Of a stretch of DNA of 64,000 nt, positions 1 through 8,645 are shown piece after piece. The notes below the pieces were generated by a model. That model saw only the letters and a list, made by a program, of their open reading frames with translations, was not told the origin of the DNA and did no database searches. Source of the stretch: Psychrobacillus sp. NEAU-3TGS (GTDB lineage: Bacteria > Bacillota > Bacilli > Bacillales_A > Planococcaceae); assembly GCF_029955155.1 (NCBI RefSeq), contig NZ_JAPNOZ010000011.1:248001-312000 (forward strand), given 5' to 3'. Every line of letters begins with the position of its first letter. The first letter of the stretch is position 1. The position numbers were made by a program, and so were the translations under genes.

Positions 1-334
1 CAATCATTGGTGCGTCTCCCCAAAGGCGCTCTAAATTATAATAAGCACGCTCATCTTTGTGGAATACATGTGCTACTACATCGCCCATATCTACAAGAAT
101 CCATCTAGCTTCATCGAAGCCTTCTAAACGCTTTACGTGGAATCCTGCAATCGTTGCTTGCTCTTCTAATTCTTTTGCAATCGCTTGTACTTGGCGATCC
201 GAGTTTGCGTGGCAGATTAAAAAGTAATCTGCTAATAATGATACCCCTTGCATATTTAATACGACGATGTCCTCTGCTCGTTTATCGTCTGCTGCTTTAT
301 AAGCAATTTCTACTAATGATTTTGTCGTTGTCAT
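1..334 (-). CDS. rsfS: Ribosomal silencing factor RsfS, 3' end cut by window edge
   Basis: Binds ribosomal protein uL14 on the 50S subunit and blocks 30S joining, lowering translation in starved cells. Reading leftward from the ATG at 334 gives 111 residues with no stop, close to the usual length of about 115-118, so only a few C-terminal residues are missing. It shows the family pattern: an N-terminal helix, the core with ADYFLI, then VKRLEG, ARWILVDMGDVVAHVF and YYNLERLW near the end. Its ATG overlaps the stop of the yqeK reading frame, so it is probably translationally coupled to it, as in the conserved nadD-yqeK-rsfS operon. Confidence 0.95.
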   Translation of the reverse strand, partial: MTTTKSLVEIAYKAADDKRAEDIVVLNMQGVSLLADYFLICHANSDRQVQAIAKELEEQATIAGFHVKRLEGFDEARWILVDMGDVVAHVFHKDERAYYNLERLWGDAPMI

Positions 335-905
335 TCGTTCACTTTTCCTTTCTTTTGTATCAAATCATTGTAGCAATGAAATGAATCCGGAAACACCGGC
401 TGTTTTTTTTCGATCAAGAAGGTCATACTATGCTGGATACAACTAATCATTGCATCTTCTAAATCTAGTTCCGCCTTTTCTCTAAGAAGCTCTACTCCAG
501 GAAAATTACGGCTAGGCTCTATCATATCGGAGATGTAAATTATTTTTTCAAGTCGTGACATACCAGCTCGACCTGTAGTATGGTATTTAATCGCATTTAA
601 TATATCTTCATCATTTATATTAAATTCATTTTAGCTACATAACTTCCAACTGGGGCGTGCCAAAGTTCATGATGGAACTCCAATAAAATAGGATCCATCT
701 TTTCTGAGATAATTTTCTCTCTCAGCCATTCCTTTTCTGCATATTTCACACTATCATGTAAAATACCAGCAAGCTCTGCTTTTTCGCTATCTTCTCCATA
801 TTTTTCGGCAAGATGAACGGCAGTTGTCGCCACTCCTCTAGTGTGAATATAGCGTTTTTCTGGCATCCTATCCTTCATCTGCTCCATTACATGCTCAAAT
901 TTCAT
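331..905 (-). CDS. yqeK: HD-domain Ap4A hydrolase YqeK, apparent 1-bp frameshift
   Basis: YqeK-type enzymes hydrolyse diadenosine tetraphosphate symmetrically to ADP using a di-metal HD-domain centre. The N-terminal part (905 to about 625) carries His21 and the HD pair His50-Asp51 in ILHDS, then the HAPVG motif. The frame then stops at 615. One base put back near 622-627 joins it to a second frame reading NINDEDILNAIKYHTTGRAG and MSRLEKIIYISDMIEP, giving about 191 residues, the normal family length. Overlaps nadD upstream and rsfS downstream. Because all domain blocks are present on both sides, I read this as a sequence error or a very recent mutation, not decay. Confidence 0.9.
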
Positions 906-1467
906 ACAACTTCTCCTTTTGAATGAAATCCTTCACTCGATCGGGAATAAGATATTTTGTCGTTAGCCCATTCATCAATCGATTTCGAATTAGGGAAGAA
1001 GATACATCTATTTGAGGAATCGTAATTGTACTAATAGGATATGCAGTTTCTATTGATGTATTTGGTCTAGGAACACCTATAAATTGTACTTTTTCAACGA
1101 GTTCATCAATGCGATGCCATTTCGGTAAATACTCCACTTGATCGCCACCAATGATGAAGTAAAACGACGATTCCGGCTCTCGTTCTATTAACATTTCCAT
1201 CGTATCAATTGTATAGGAAGTACCTCCACGATCTATTTCAATTGTTTCCACTGACATATTCGGAATACCACGAATCGCAAGCTGTAGCATTTTTAATCTT
1301 TGAGCTGTCGTTACTTGCTCGTCCTTTTGTTTATGTGGAGGGGTTGCATTAGGCATGAACCTTACTTCATCTAGACGTAGGGCATGCAATACTTCATTGG
1401 CGATGATTAAATGACCAATATGAGGCGGATTGAATGTACCGCCCAAAATCCCTATTTTTTTACTCAT
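895..1467 (-). CDS. nadD: Nicotinate-nucleotide adenylyltransferase
   Basis: Converts nicotinate mononucleotide and ATP to deamido-NAD, an essential step of NAD synthesis in the cytosol. The 190-residue product has the nucleotidyltransferase motif GGTFNPPHIGH at residues 9-19 and the C-terminal SSSLIRNR block that binds ATP phosphate. Length and both motifs are typical of bacterial NadD. Its start overlaps the yhbY stop by four bases and its end overlaps the yqeK start, indicating one transcript. No unusual features seen. Confidence 0.97.
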   Translation of the reverse strand: MSKKIGILGGTFNPPHIGHLIIANEVLHALRLDEVRFMPNATPPHKQKDEQVTTAQRLKMLQLAIRGIPNMSVETIEIDRGGTSYTIDTMEMLIEREPESSFYFIIGGDQVEYLPKWHRIDELVEKVQFIGVPRPNTSIETAYPISTITIPQIDVSSSLIRNRLMNGLTTKYLIPDRVKDFIQKEKLYEI

Positions 1468-1769
1468 GCCCGACTCGCTTTTGGAAGCTCGATTCGTTTA
1501 TTATTTTTCGAAGGTTTATATAATACAACTGTTAAACCGATTAATTGGACAAGCTCAGCTCCGGCACCTTTTGCAAGTGCTTCTGCTACTTCTTGCTTCT
1601 CGTCTTCACAGTTTTGTAAAATACTAATTTTGATCAATTCACGAACTTCTAATGCTTCGCCAATCTGTTTAATCATCGCATCATTGACTCCACCTTTTCC
1701 AACTTGGAAAATTGGCGATAGGTGATGTGCTTGACTACGTAAAAATCTTTTTTGTTTACCTGTTAACAT
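1464..1769 (-). CDS. yhbY: CRM-domain RNA-binding protein YhbY/YqeI
   Basis: Small (101 residues) CRM-domain protein thought to act in large ribosomal subunit assembly. It opens with MLTGKQKRFLRSQAHHL, followed by the GKGGV turn at about residues 23-27 that in CRM domains resembles the GxxG loop of KH domains. The family is typically 95-100 residues, so this is full length. It lies in the aroE-yhbY-nadD-yqeK-rsfS operon and overlaps both neighbours by a few bases. The ribosome-assembly role comes from the family; nothing in the sequence tests it. Confidence 0.93.
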   Translation of the reverse strand: MLTGKQKRFLRSQAHHLSPIFQVGKGGVNDAMIKQIGEALEVRELIKISILQNCEDEKQEVAEALAKGAGAELVQLIGLTVVLYKPSKNNKRIELPKASRA

Positions 1770-2586
1770 AATTTCCTCCTAATTGCTCGGTTAGACGTTC
1801 TACCATTTGTTCCGTATTTGGTTTTACTCCATTCCAATACGAGAAGGCAATAGCCCCTTGGTGTACGAGCATTCCTAATCCATTTACCGTGCGAACATTG
1901 TATTTTTTCGCTTCCTCTAAAAAAGGGGTAACTAAAGGATTATATACAATATCCGCTACAATTGCATGTTCTTTTATTTGGTTGAGCTGAATTGGTAGCG
2001 TTGTCGAACTATTTTTCATCCCTTGGGGAGTTGTATGAATGATGATATCGAACTGTTCAAGCGTCTCTTCTGCTACTTCTAATGTGATTGCTTGTCCAAG
2101 CTGTAATTCTTCCACAAGACGTTGAGCATTAGCATATGTACGATTAGCAATCGCAATATGCGAAAAACCTAATTGTTTAAAGGCATGGGCGATACCCCTT
2201 GCAGCTCCTCCAGCACCAACAATTAGAATATGATTTGTTCGACTAATCGGTCCCAGTGATTCGATAAATCCTAATCCATCTGTATTATATCCAACAAACC
2301 GACCATCTTCCGTTTTTACAACTGTATTGACGGCTCCGATGCCTCTTGCTGATTGGTCTATTTCATCTAAATAAGGAATAATTGCTTCTTTATATGGCAC
2401 AGTTACATTCCAACCGCTACAACCTAGTAGCTTTAGCGAATTCACGGCATCTTGAAGTTTTTCTTCTTCAACGAGAATTGGAATATAGCTAGCATCTATA
2501 TGTTGCTCCTTAAGCCATGCGCTATGCATAGAAGGAGAAAGTGAATGTGCAATTGGCTTTCCTATAACAGCAAACCATTTTTTCAA
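1756..2586 (-). CDS. aroE: Shikimate dehydrogenase (NADP)
   Basis: Reduces 3-dehydroshikimate to shikimate with NADPH in aromatic amino acid synthesis. The 276-residue protein has the shikimate-binding SLSPSMH near residues 15-21, the catalytic lysine in NVTVPYK at about 66, NTDGLGF with its conserved Asp near 102, and an NADP-binding GAGGAARGI glycine loop around 126. Length is typical. It sits between yqeH and yhbY as in B. subtilis. Start ATG at 2586 gives the expected N terminus. Confidence 0.97.
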   Translation of the reverse strand: MKKWFAVIGKPIAHSLSPSMHSAWLKEQHIDASYIPILVEEEKLQDAVNSLKLLGCSGWNVTVPYKEAIIPYLDEIDQSARGIGAVNTVVKTEDGRFVGYNTDGLGFIESLGPISRTNHILIVGAGGAARGIAHAFKQLGFSHIAIANRTYANAQRLVEELQLGQAITLEVAEETLEQFDIIIHTTPQGMKNSSTTLPIQLNQIKEHAIVADIVYNPLVTPFLEEAKKYNVRTVNGLGMLVHQGAIAFSYWNGVKPNTEQMVERLTEQLGGNYVNR

Positions 2587-2598
2587 CTAAAAAACCCC

Positions 2599-3701
2599 CT
2601 ATATAAGCGATGGTCGAATTGATACTTCTACACCAGCTGGTGCATGAGCAGCGACAACTACGCCACCTTGTTGGACAGTGATCCAACCTAATCCTGAAAA
2701 TACAATATCTGTTTTTGCATCTTTAATCTTAAATTCATGACGCACTAAAGGTGGCAATAAATCTGCAAACTCTTCCGATGGAGGAGATAATAACTTCCCT
2801 TTATGCTCTTTATATAAGTTGTCCGCATTTTCAAGCTTCGTTCGATGAATCGGAATATCGTTTGCGATATGACAAGTAAATGCTGAACGATCTCCTTTGA
2901 TAAAATCGAAACGAGATAATCCTCCTAAAAATAATGTTTGCTCGCTGTTCAATTGGAACACTTTTGGCTTAATTTCTTTTTTAGGGGTGATAAATTTCAG
3001 CTCTGTTGGATCTAAATAATGTGCCATTTGATGATGATTGATAATACCTGGTGTATCATACAATGCTTTTTTATCGTCCAATGGAATTTCAATCATATCC
3101 AGTGTTGTTCCAGGAAAGTGAGAGGTTGTAATAACTGCATCTTCTCCTGTTGCCTGTTTAATAATACGATTGATAAAAGTTGATTTCCCAACGTTTGTAC
3201 ATCCAACAACATAGACATTTTCGCCTTTACGGTAATGCTCGATTGCTTCCATCGCCTCAGGCATACCTGTCCCTTTATGTGCACTCACAAATAATACATC
3301 AATTGGAGACAAGCCTAATTTTTTCGCTTCTTGTTTCATCCAGTTAATCACTTTATTTTTCTTCACTGACTTGGTAATAAGTCCGCTTTATTCGCGATTA
3401 ACAAAATCGGATTATTACCTACAAAACGATGTAGTCCAGGCAGCCAACTACCGTTAAAGTCAAATATATCGACAATCTTAACGATTAATCCTTTTTGCGT
3501 TCCTAAACCATTTAAAATTCGTAAAAAATCATCGTCCGTTAAGGAAACAGGTTGTAATTCATTGTAATTTTTTAATCTAAAACAACGCTGACAAATGATG
3601 TCTTCTTTTTCCAATGAGGAAACTGGGGCATACCCCGGCTCTCCTAATTTCTCTGTTTGAATAATTGTTCCACAACCGATACATTTTGGTGCTTCTGTCA
3701 C
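2599..3701 (-). CDS. yqeH: Circularly permuted ribosome-biogenesis GTPase YqeH, apparent 1-bp frameshift
   Basis: Essential GTPase for 30S subunit maturation. I place the start at GTG 3701, where GGAGG lies seven bases upstream and the GTGA overlaps the yqeG stop. The N-terminal part has a four-cysteine zinc knuckle (CIGC ... CQRC) and the NKAD G4 motif. The frame then stops, but adding one T to the TT run at 3371-3372 restores ADLLPKSVKKNK and joins it to the rest, which holds GCTNVGKST (G1) and DTPG (G3). The G4-before-G1 order is the permuted YqeH arrangement. The repaired length is 367 residues, normal for the family. Confidence 0.93.
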
Positions 3702-4219
3702 TCTTCTTCCTCCCATGTTACTTGACCTTTTTTATCAAGATAACTAAAAATTCTACGTTCAACGATACGATTAAATTTAGTTACAAAACCATCTGAATTT
3801 GCAACTGGAATGACTAAAATCGTATGAAGCTTTTGTCGATTTCCACCGAACACATCTGTTAAGAGCTGGTCTCCAATGACAACTACTTCTTCCCGATTTA
3901 CATTCATTTTATTCACCGCTTGTTTGAAAGCTTTCCCTAACGGTTTACGCGCTTTTGATATAAAAGGAATTTCGAGTGGTTCTGCAAAAGACTTAACTCG
4001 TAATTCATTGTTATTAGAAACGATCGTAACTTGAATGCCAGCAGCCTTCATGCTAGTAAACCATTCAATTAACTTTGGTGTTGCATTAGGACGATCCCAC
4101 TCTACTAGTGTGTTATCTAAATCTGTAATAACCGCTTTCACACCTTTTTCTTTTAAAAATTCTGGTGTTATATGAAAGATGCTTCTCACAAATTCACTTG
4201 GTATAAAATATGAATACAA
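3698..4219 (-). CDS. yqeG: HAD-superfamily (IIIA) phosphatase YqeG
   Basis: Predicted cytosolic phosphatase of unknown substrate, almost always next to yqeH. The catalytic DxDxT motif is seen as TDLDNTL, followed by SNNN (motif II), KARKP (the motif III lysine) and GDQLLTD (motif IV). I choose TTG at 4219 as the start because GGAGTG lies seven bases upstream, giving 173 residues, close to the 172 of B. subtilis. A TTG at 4234 is also open but lacks a ribosome binding site. Its TGA overlaps the GTG of yqeH. Confidence 0.92.
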   Translation of the reverse strand: MYSYFIPSEFVRSIFHITPEFLKEKGVKAVITDLDNTLVEWDRPNATPKLIEWFTSMKAAGIQVTIVSNNNELRVKSFAEPLEIPFISKARKPLGKAFKQAVNKMNVNREEVVVIGDQLLTDVFGGNRQKLHTILVIPVANSDGFVTKFNRIVERRIFSYLDKKGQVTWEEEE

Positions 4220-4257
4220 AAACGAACACTCCAATTCGACGCTTTTTCTTTTTACGA

Positions 4258-5040
4258 TTATAGCATATTTGCCACAATCTCACCCATTCTTACAAACTTT
4301 CCAGCTTTCAAAGTAGCAGAAAACTCCATACTATCCTCTTCAAACAATAAAACAACAGTTGATCCAAAAGAGAAATAACCAACTTCCTCGCCTTTTTTCC
4401 ATTTGGAAGAAGTATTTGTTAGTTCAATCGAGTTGACGAACATGGCCCCCACTTTAATATGAAAACAATACTTATTGTTTGGCATATATAATTGTGTAAG
4501 CAAACGGTAATTTCCACTGATTGCTTCTTTTCCATATTGTAAACCCCATTTATTAACTGGATAAGATTTTTTCCCGAGCATATATTGACGAATTACTTCA
4601 CCGTCGACCGGTGCATGGATACGATGATACTCAGCTGGACTCAAATATAAAATGATGTACATTCCATTTACAAACTGCTCTGCAATCTTTGACGACCCTA
4701 GTAAGTTTTCTAAGGTATACGGTTTGTCTTTCACAAAAAAAATACCATCTTTCGTAATAGGACCGAATGTTTCTACTGTTGCATCAACAGGACTTATTAT
4801 ACTGTTTGTCCCAGCATGTATTTGTCTGCTCTTTGTTGACACTTCACGAATAAAGAACTCATGCAAAGTAGAAAAATCATTTATAGGTCGAGTAACATCT
4901 TGTAAAGTTATATTAAAATATTTAATATATGAGGGTATGATCGTTTTACTTAGCTTGGATCGAGCAAAGGATTGAATAATAGTAGAAGACCATTTACCAT
5001 TCGTTAACTCAATCATCGATTGATATAATTTTTCTCTCAT
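4258..5040 (-). CDS. psd: Phosphatidylserine decarboxylase proenzyme
   Basis: Membrane-bound pyruvoyl enzyme that turns phosphatidylserine into phosphatidylethanolamine. The 260-residue proenzyme ends with the self-cleavage motif, here FGST rather than the common LGST, at roughly residue 227; the serine becomes the pyruvoyl group. SPVDATVE, SPAEYHRIHAPVDG and FHIKVGAMFV carry the conserved Asp and His residues of the autoproteolytic triad. It is divergent from pssA, which makes its substrate, with 89 bp between them. The F for L change next to the cleavage site is conservative. Confidence 0.95.
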   Translation of the reverse strand: MREKLYQSMIELTNGKWSSTIIQSFARSKLSKTIIPSYIKYFNITLQDVTRPINDFSTLHEFFIREVSTKSRQIHAGTNSIISPVDATVETFGPITKDGIFFVKDKPYTLENLLGSSKIAEQFVNGMYIILYLSPAEYHRIHAPVDGEVIRQYMLGKKSYPVNKWGLQYGKEAISGNYRLLTQLYMPNNKYCFHIKVGAMFVNSIELTNTSSKWKKGEEVGYFSFGSTVVLLFEEDSMEFSATLKAGKFVRMGEIVANML

Positions 5041-5129
5041 CTCTATCTCCCTATAAACAATTGCTTACATTTTTTACTTATTCAAAGTATAATAAACAAA
5101 ATAGTTGGTTTGTAAAGGAGTGATTTACA

Positions 5130-5668
5130 ATGTATTTACAAAGTATTATGTCCAATACCCGAAAAAATTGAAATCACATGCAGCAAATATGATTACTATT
5201 GCAAATCTTGCATTTGGTGGCGCAGCCATTATGGCAACGATGAATGATGCTCCTGCATACAGTGTGTTATTTATATTTATAGCAGGTTTATTAGACCGTT
5301 TCGATGGAATGGTTGCAAGAAAGTTTCATCTTGAATCGGAACTTGGAAAACAACTCGACTCGATGAGTGATATAATATCTTTTGGTGTAGCACCTGCATT
5401 ATTATTATATTCCCTAGTTTTACAAGAATTTAGTACAGCAGGTATGGCAATAACAATCATTTATATTGCTTGTGGCGCATTTAGACTTGCCCGATTCAAT
5501 ATATCGGAATCAAATGGATTTTTTACAGGGCTCCCTATTACAGTTGCAGGGGTTATATTAACGCTATCTTATTTTGCTATTGATACTATACCTTCTGTTT
5601 CTTACATGTTTTTATTTATCATTCTTGCTTTTTTAATGATCAGTACTTTTACGCTGAAAAAAGTATAA
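5130..5668 (+). CDS. pssA: Phosphatidylserine synthase (CDP-diacylglycerol--serine), apparent 1-bp frameshift near the start
   Basis: Transfers the phosphatidyl group of CDP-diacylglycerol to L-serine at the membrane, supplying psd. The signature DG-x2-AR-x8-G-x3-D-x3-D is complete (DGMVAR ... GKQLDSMSD), with several hydrophobic segments after it. The strong ribosome binding site AAAGGAGTG (5114-5122) points to ATG 5130, which is one frame away from the body. Adding one A to the A6 run at 5162-5167 joins MYLQSIMSNTRKKLK to SHAANMITIAN, giving about 179 residues. Without repair the body frame has only a TTG at 5105, upstream of the Shine-Dalgarno sequence. So this is another likely homopolymer error. 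Confidence 0.88.
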
Positions 5669-5674
5669 AGTGAA

Positions 5675-5771
5675 ACTTCAATCAGCGGGGATTTTTCGAC
5701 GCACAGGACGTCGCGCTTTTAGTCCCCGTCATCTCCCATTTATCTTTGTCGCTTTTCTTAAATCTTGAAGT
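5675..5771. repeat. 97-bp intergenic inverted-repeat element
   Basis: Between pssA and sigK. The ends form a 7-bp inverted repeat, ACTTCAA (5675-5681) and TTGAAGT (5765-5771). Nested inside are CGGGGA/TCCCCG (5686-5691, 5723-5728) and CGACG/CGTCG (5697-5701, 5709-5713). The 13-base core ACAGGACGTCGCG recurs at 24158-24170 in the cymR-rarA gap. This looks like a dispersed, non-coding hairpin repeat. No transposase is present. Confidence 0.55.
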
Positions 5772-5848
5772 AGAGGTCTTACTGCCCGTTAATGCGGGTT
5801 AAATACTTTTCCAAGGAATTTGAACGATTGCACTTGCAGTCGTTTTTT

Positions 5849-5877
5849 TCATATTCCTATGTTTTTCGACATATAGT
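5849..5877 (+). promoter_or_regulatory. Candidate sigma-E promoter of sigK
   Basis: TCATATT at 5849-5855 matches the sigma-E -35 consensus kmATATT fully. After a 14-bp spacer, CATATAGT at 5870-5877 matches the -10 consensus CATACAhT at six of eight positions. Transcription would start near 5884, a dozen bases before the GGAGGTGA of sigK. Sigma-E control of sigK in the mother cell is established in B. subtilis, which supports this reading. Confidence 0.6.
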
Positions 5878-5893
5878 AATAGTGTATAACTTG

Positions 5894-6636
5894 ATGGAGG
5901 TGAATAGTATCTCTGGTCTTTTGACTGCATTTATAAGTGTTGTCTCAGATCTCCCTCTTGTTCTCGGTTACTTAAAGGGTCAGGCGTTTCATCAACCATT
6001 TTCGCCAGAAGAAGAAAAAGTAATGATCGATCGTTTTTTGGAAGGTGACTTGTCCGCAAGAGACGAACTAATCGAACGAAATATGCGGCTTGTGGCACAT
6101 GTCGTCAAAAAATTCCATCCAAAACACGAGCTCTTAGACGATTATATCTCCATTGGTACAATTGGATTGATGAAAGCAGTAAATAGCTATACACCTACTA
6201 AAAAACAAAACTAGCAACTTATGCAGCAAGATGTATAGAAAATGAAATTCTTATGTATTTACGTTCATTGAAAAAAGTACAAAAAGACGTTTCACTGCAC
6301 GAACCAATCGGAATGGATAAAGACGGCCATTCTTTAGAGATAACAGATTTGCTTCAGAATATGGATAAAAGTACCGATGAGCAACTTGTTGATGAAGAAG
6401 ATACAAACAGATTGTATACACATTTATCTCATTTAGAAAAACGAGAGCTAGATATTGTGATTAGACGATATGGCTTACTTGGGCATGAGCCAATGACCCA
6501 AAAAGAAATATCGAAGCAATTGAAAATATCTCGAAGCTACGTTTCACGAATTGAAAAACGTGCACTCGTCAAACTGTACCAGTCTTATATTCATGAAAAA
6601 AACTCTTTTGATGTATCAAACACCAAAAGAGCTTAG
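5894..6636 (+). CDS. sigK: RNA polymerase sigma factor SigK (pro-sigma-K), apparent 1-bp frameshift
   Basis: Late mother-cell sigma factor of sporulation, made as an inactive precursor whose N-terminal pro-sequence is removed by SpoIVFB (present at 56 kb). Seen: a hydrophobic pro-region (SGLLTAFISVV), region 2 with RNMRLVAHVVKKF and SIGTIGLMKAV, then after the break LATYAARCIENEILMYLR, region 3, and region 4 with the helix-turn-helix KEISKQLKISRSYVSRIEKRA. The frame stops at 6211-6214; one A added to the AAAA run at 6207-6210 restores KKQKLATYAAR. The start is uncertain: ATG 5894 lacks a Shine-Dalgarno, while GGAGGTGA (5896-5903) is well spaced for a non-canonical ATC at 5909. No skin-type element interrupts the gene. 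Confidence 0.9.
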
Positions 6637-6642
6637 AAGAAC

Positions 6643-6723
6643 TTAATCCTCACTTGTCTCTGCTATCATAATAAATGCTAAAACAGCCGTAATTAAAATA
6701 GACATTCCCATTAAAAAGATCAT
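6643..6723 (-). CDS. 26-residue single-pass membrane peptide, unrecognised
   Basis: The ATG at 6723 follows a strong ribosome binding site, GAGGGGG (6731-6737), seven bases away. The product starts MIFLMGMSILITAVLAFIMI and ends in the acidic AETSED, that is, one hydrophobic helix with a short charged tail. It lies 6 bp from the end of convergent sigK and 110 bp after the mtnN stop, too far to assume readthrough. A weak promoter (TTAATA, 17 bp, TATGAT) lies upstream. I do not recognise a family. Small membrane peptides of this size often regulate a larger membrane protein, but that is only a general analogy. Confidence 0.55.
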   Translation of the reverse strand: MIFLMGMSILITAVLAFIMIAETSED

Positions 6724-6833
6724 TCCATTACCCCCTCTAAGAAAATGAAAGCGTTTGTTCCTTTATCATAGCATAGAACGGAAAAATTATTAATATAAAA
6801 GTAACTATTCTAGTTTGTCTAATTCATGACAAA

Positions 6834-7526
6834 TTATAACTTCTCTACTACACGCAATACGATTTCAGTCGAATGCTTAGCTGCAACGGGTAAAAATTCA
6901 TCAAAACTAATAGAAGATTCTTTTCCTGCAATATCTGATAAAGAGCGGATGACAACGAAAGGAACTTCGAATTGATGACAAACTTGTGCTACAGCTGCTG
7001 CTTCCATTTCACACGCTTTCATCTGCGGGAAATGACGACGAACCTCTTCTACTTTTTCAGGATTATGCATGAAAATATCACCAGTTGCGATTAACCCAGT
7101 AGCCGCTTCATGCTCTCCAATTTCTTTTACTGCAGCTTCTGCTAGTTTCATCAAATGCTCGTCCGATTTAAATGCAGCTGGAAGTTGTGGCACTTGTCCT
7201 ATCTCATAACCAAAAGCTGTCACATCTACATCATGATGTCGTACTTCATCTGAGATAACAATTGCTCCTACTGAAAGGGTTGGATCATAGCCGCCAGCTG
7301 AACCTGTATTAATAACGTAGTCTGGTTTATACTCGTTCAGAAGAATTGCCGTTGTCATTGCGGCATTTACTTTACCTATTCCGCTTTTCAAAAGAATTAC
7401 TTCATGATTTTTGTATGTACCGATTGTAAACTCGCTATTTGCAATTAATTTTGTTTCTGCATTTTCTATTTCATTTCGTAATAATTCTACCTCTTGCTCC
7501 ATTGCACCGATAACTGCAATTTTCAT
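6834..7526 (-). CDS. mtnN: 5'-Methylthioadenosine/S-adenosylhomocysteine nucleosidase
   Basis: Cleaves adenine from methylthioadenosine and S-adenosylhomocysteine, clearing inhibitors of methyl transfer and feeding methionine salvage. The 230-residue protein begins [12 protein letters not shown], with catalytic Glu12; [14 protein letters not shown] and the substrate-binding [11 protein letters not shown] follow; the proton donor Asp is in LSDIAG, about residue 197. Full length. It lies just downstream of yrrS, as in B. subtilis, but the terminator after yrrS suggests at least partial separation of the two. Confidence 0.97.
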   Translation of the reverse strand: MKIAVIGAMEQEVELLRNEIENAETKLIANSEFTIGTYKNHEVILLKSGIGKVNAAMTTAILLNEYKPDYVINTGSAGGYDPTLSVGAIVISDEVRHHDVDVTAFGYEIGQVPQLPAAFKSDEHLMKLAEAAVKEIGEHEAATGLIATGDIFMHNPEKVEEVRRHFPQMKACEMEAAAVAQVCHQFEVPFVVIRSLSDIAGKESSISFDEFLPVAAKHSTEIVLRVVEKL

Positions 7527-7560
7527 CTTTTTTGCTCCTCTCTAAAAAGCACTTCTTTTA

Positions 7561-7599
7561 AAATAAGACAAAGACGCCCTTGAAGTCAAGAGGCGTCTT
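7561..7599 (-). terminator. Rho-independent terminator after yrrS
   Basis: On the minus strand, AAGACGCC (7599-7592) pairs with GGCGTCTT (7578-7571), followed by a T-rich tail. The stem overlaps the stop codon region of yrrS, so the last codons of the gene form part of the hairpin. Confidence 0.7.
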
Positions 7600-8266
7600 C
7601 TAATGTTGACAACTTTTCTCTTTTTGTTGGTTTCCATCCTTGGCCATCTACCCATTCTAAATGGATTCGATAAATTTCTTTTCCATCCTTCGAAGTAACG
7701 GTTCCAATCGATTTTTGAGGACTTCCACCATTACCTAAAAACTTCACGTACATATTTGAGGAATCTAATCCTGCCGCATATGCAAGTGCTTCTACCTTCT
7801 CTGCCCAGTCAACCGATGAACTATCATAGCTAGAGACATGTTCACCAGTTTGTTTTGTGCCAATTGGTTCCCATGAAGGGTCCACTGTTTCATTGTCACT
7901 GATTGGACTACTGCTAGGACGTTCAGTAGTACTAGAATCGTTAGTATTCTGGGATTGATCTACTGTTGTATCATCTTCTTCAGCCGATGAAGATTCGTTT
8001 GACTCATTTTGCGAAACCGATTCGTTCGCAGAAGTATCATCTTCCTCTTGATTAGTTGGGTTTTCTTCTGAAGTGTCATCCACCGTTTCTTCATTATCGG
8101 AAACAGTTTGTTCTACGTTTGCTTCCTCTGAACTATCGTCCGTTACAATATTTACAACAACTACGATAATTAAAAGTAGTACTATACCAATTAATATATT
8201 TAGTATTTTATTTGTTTTTTTCTTTCTATTTAGCCTTGAGTTCATACGACGATTATTTTCTTGCAT
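7586..8266 (-). CDS. yrrS: DUF1510 membrane-anchored protein YrrS
   Basis: Single-pass protein of unknown function. A short basic N terminus (residues 1-20) is followed by one membrane helix (about 22-42, ILNILIGIVLLLIIVVVVNI), then about 90 residues of acidic, Ser/Thr/Asn-rich linker (about 43-135), and the conserved DUF1510 C-terminal domain with WAEKVEALAYAAGL and VDGQGWKPTKREKL. N-terminal basic residues and linker predict an outward-facing C-terminal domain. Position between greA and mtnN matches B. subtilis, where the cell-wall gene pbpI is adjacent; no pbpI is present here. The start ATG has GGAGGAGGAA just upstream. Confidence 0.88.
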   Translation of the reverse strand: MQENNRRMNSRLNRKKKTNKILNILIGIVLLLIIVVVVNIVTDDSSEEANVEQTVSDNEETVDDTSEENPTNQEEDDTSANESVSQNESNESSSAEEDDTTVDQSQNTNDSSTTERPSSSPISDNETVDPSWEPIGTKQTGEHVSSYDSSSVDWAEKVEALAYAAGLDSSNMYVKFLGNGGSPQKSIGTVTSKDGKEIYRIHLEWVDGQGWKPTKREKLSTLEDAS

Positions 8267-8604
8267 CTAATTCCTCCTCCATAGATTAGAGAATACAATA
8301 TTATAAGACGTTAATAAAGTATATTTTGTTTCATTTTCCATGAACAAAATTACAGGTACCTTATAGATTAATACCTATTCCTAACGTTTGAGGAAGGCTT
8401 TAGACATATTTCTAACTATCAGAAAGTGACATTGGTAACACAACGACTGCCTGACTTGTCCAGTGAAAAATTAATTTCAATAGCTCCATTTGGCAACCAC
8501 TTACTATTACTCTATTTTTCTTTCTTATGTACCTATGAATTTAATTGATTTACGTTACAGACGTAAAATCCGTTATGTAGAAGATTAAATACTTTCCTTT
8601 TCTT
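8267..8604. other. Gene-poor gap between yrrS and greA
   Basis: About 340 bp upstream of yrrS. A TATAAT box sits in the proximal 60 bp on the minus strand, with no good -35. Further out I see only short imperfect inverted repeats (GATTTACGT with ACGTAAAATC near 8545-8570) and no convincing ORF. B. subtilis has pbpI at this place; I see no remnant of it. Confidence 0.4.
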
Positions 8605-8640
8605 TAAAAAAAAGAGGTAAACATTGTCGTTTACCTCTTT
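8605..8640 (-). terminator. Rho-independent terminator after greA
   Basis: Minus-strand AAAGAGGTAAAC pairs with GTTTACCTCTTT around a 6-base loop (12-bp perfect stem), followed by eight Ts. It starts a few bases after the greA stop. Confidence 0.9.
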
Positions 8641-8645
8641 CTTCG

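Noticed and set aside
6741-6757. cre (CcpA) site near the 26-residue ORF
   Set aside because: TGAAAGCGTTTGTT matches only 11 of 14 positions and misses the conserved right end.
8535-8588. 17-codon plus-strand ORF (NLIDLRYRRKIRYVED)
   Set aside because: Protein-like but lacks a ribosome binding site and lies inside an inverted repeat; too short to support.
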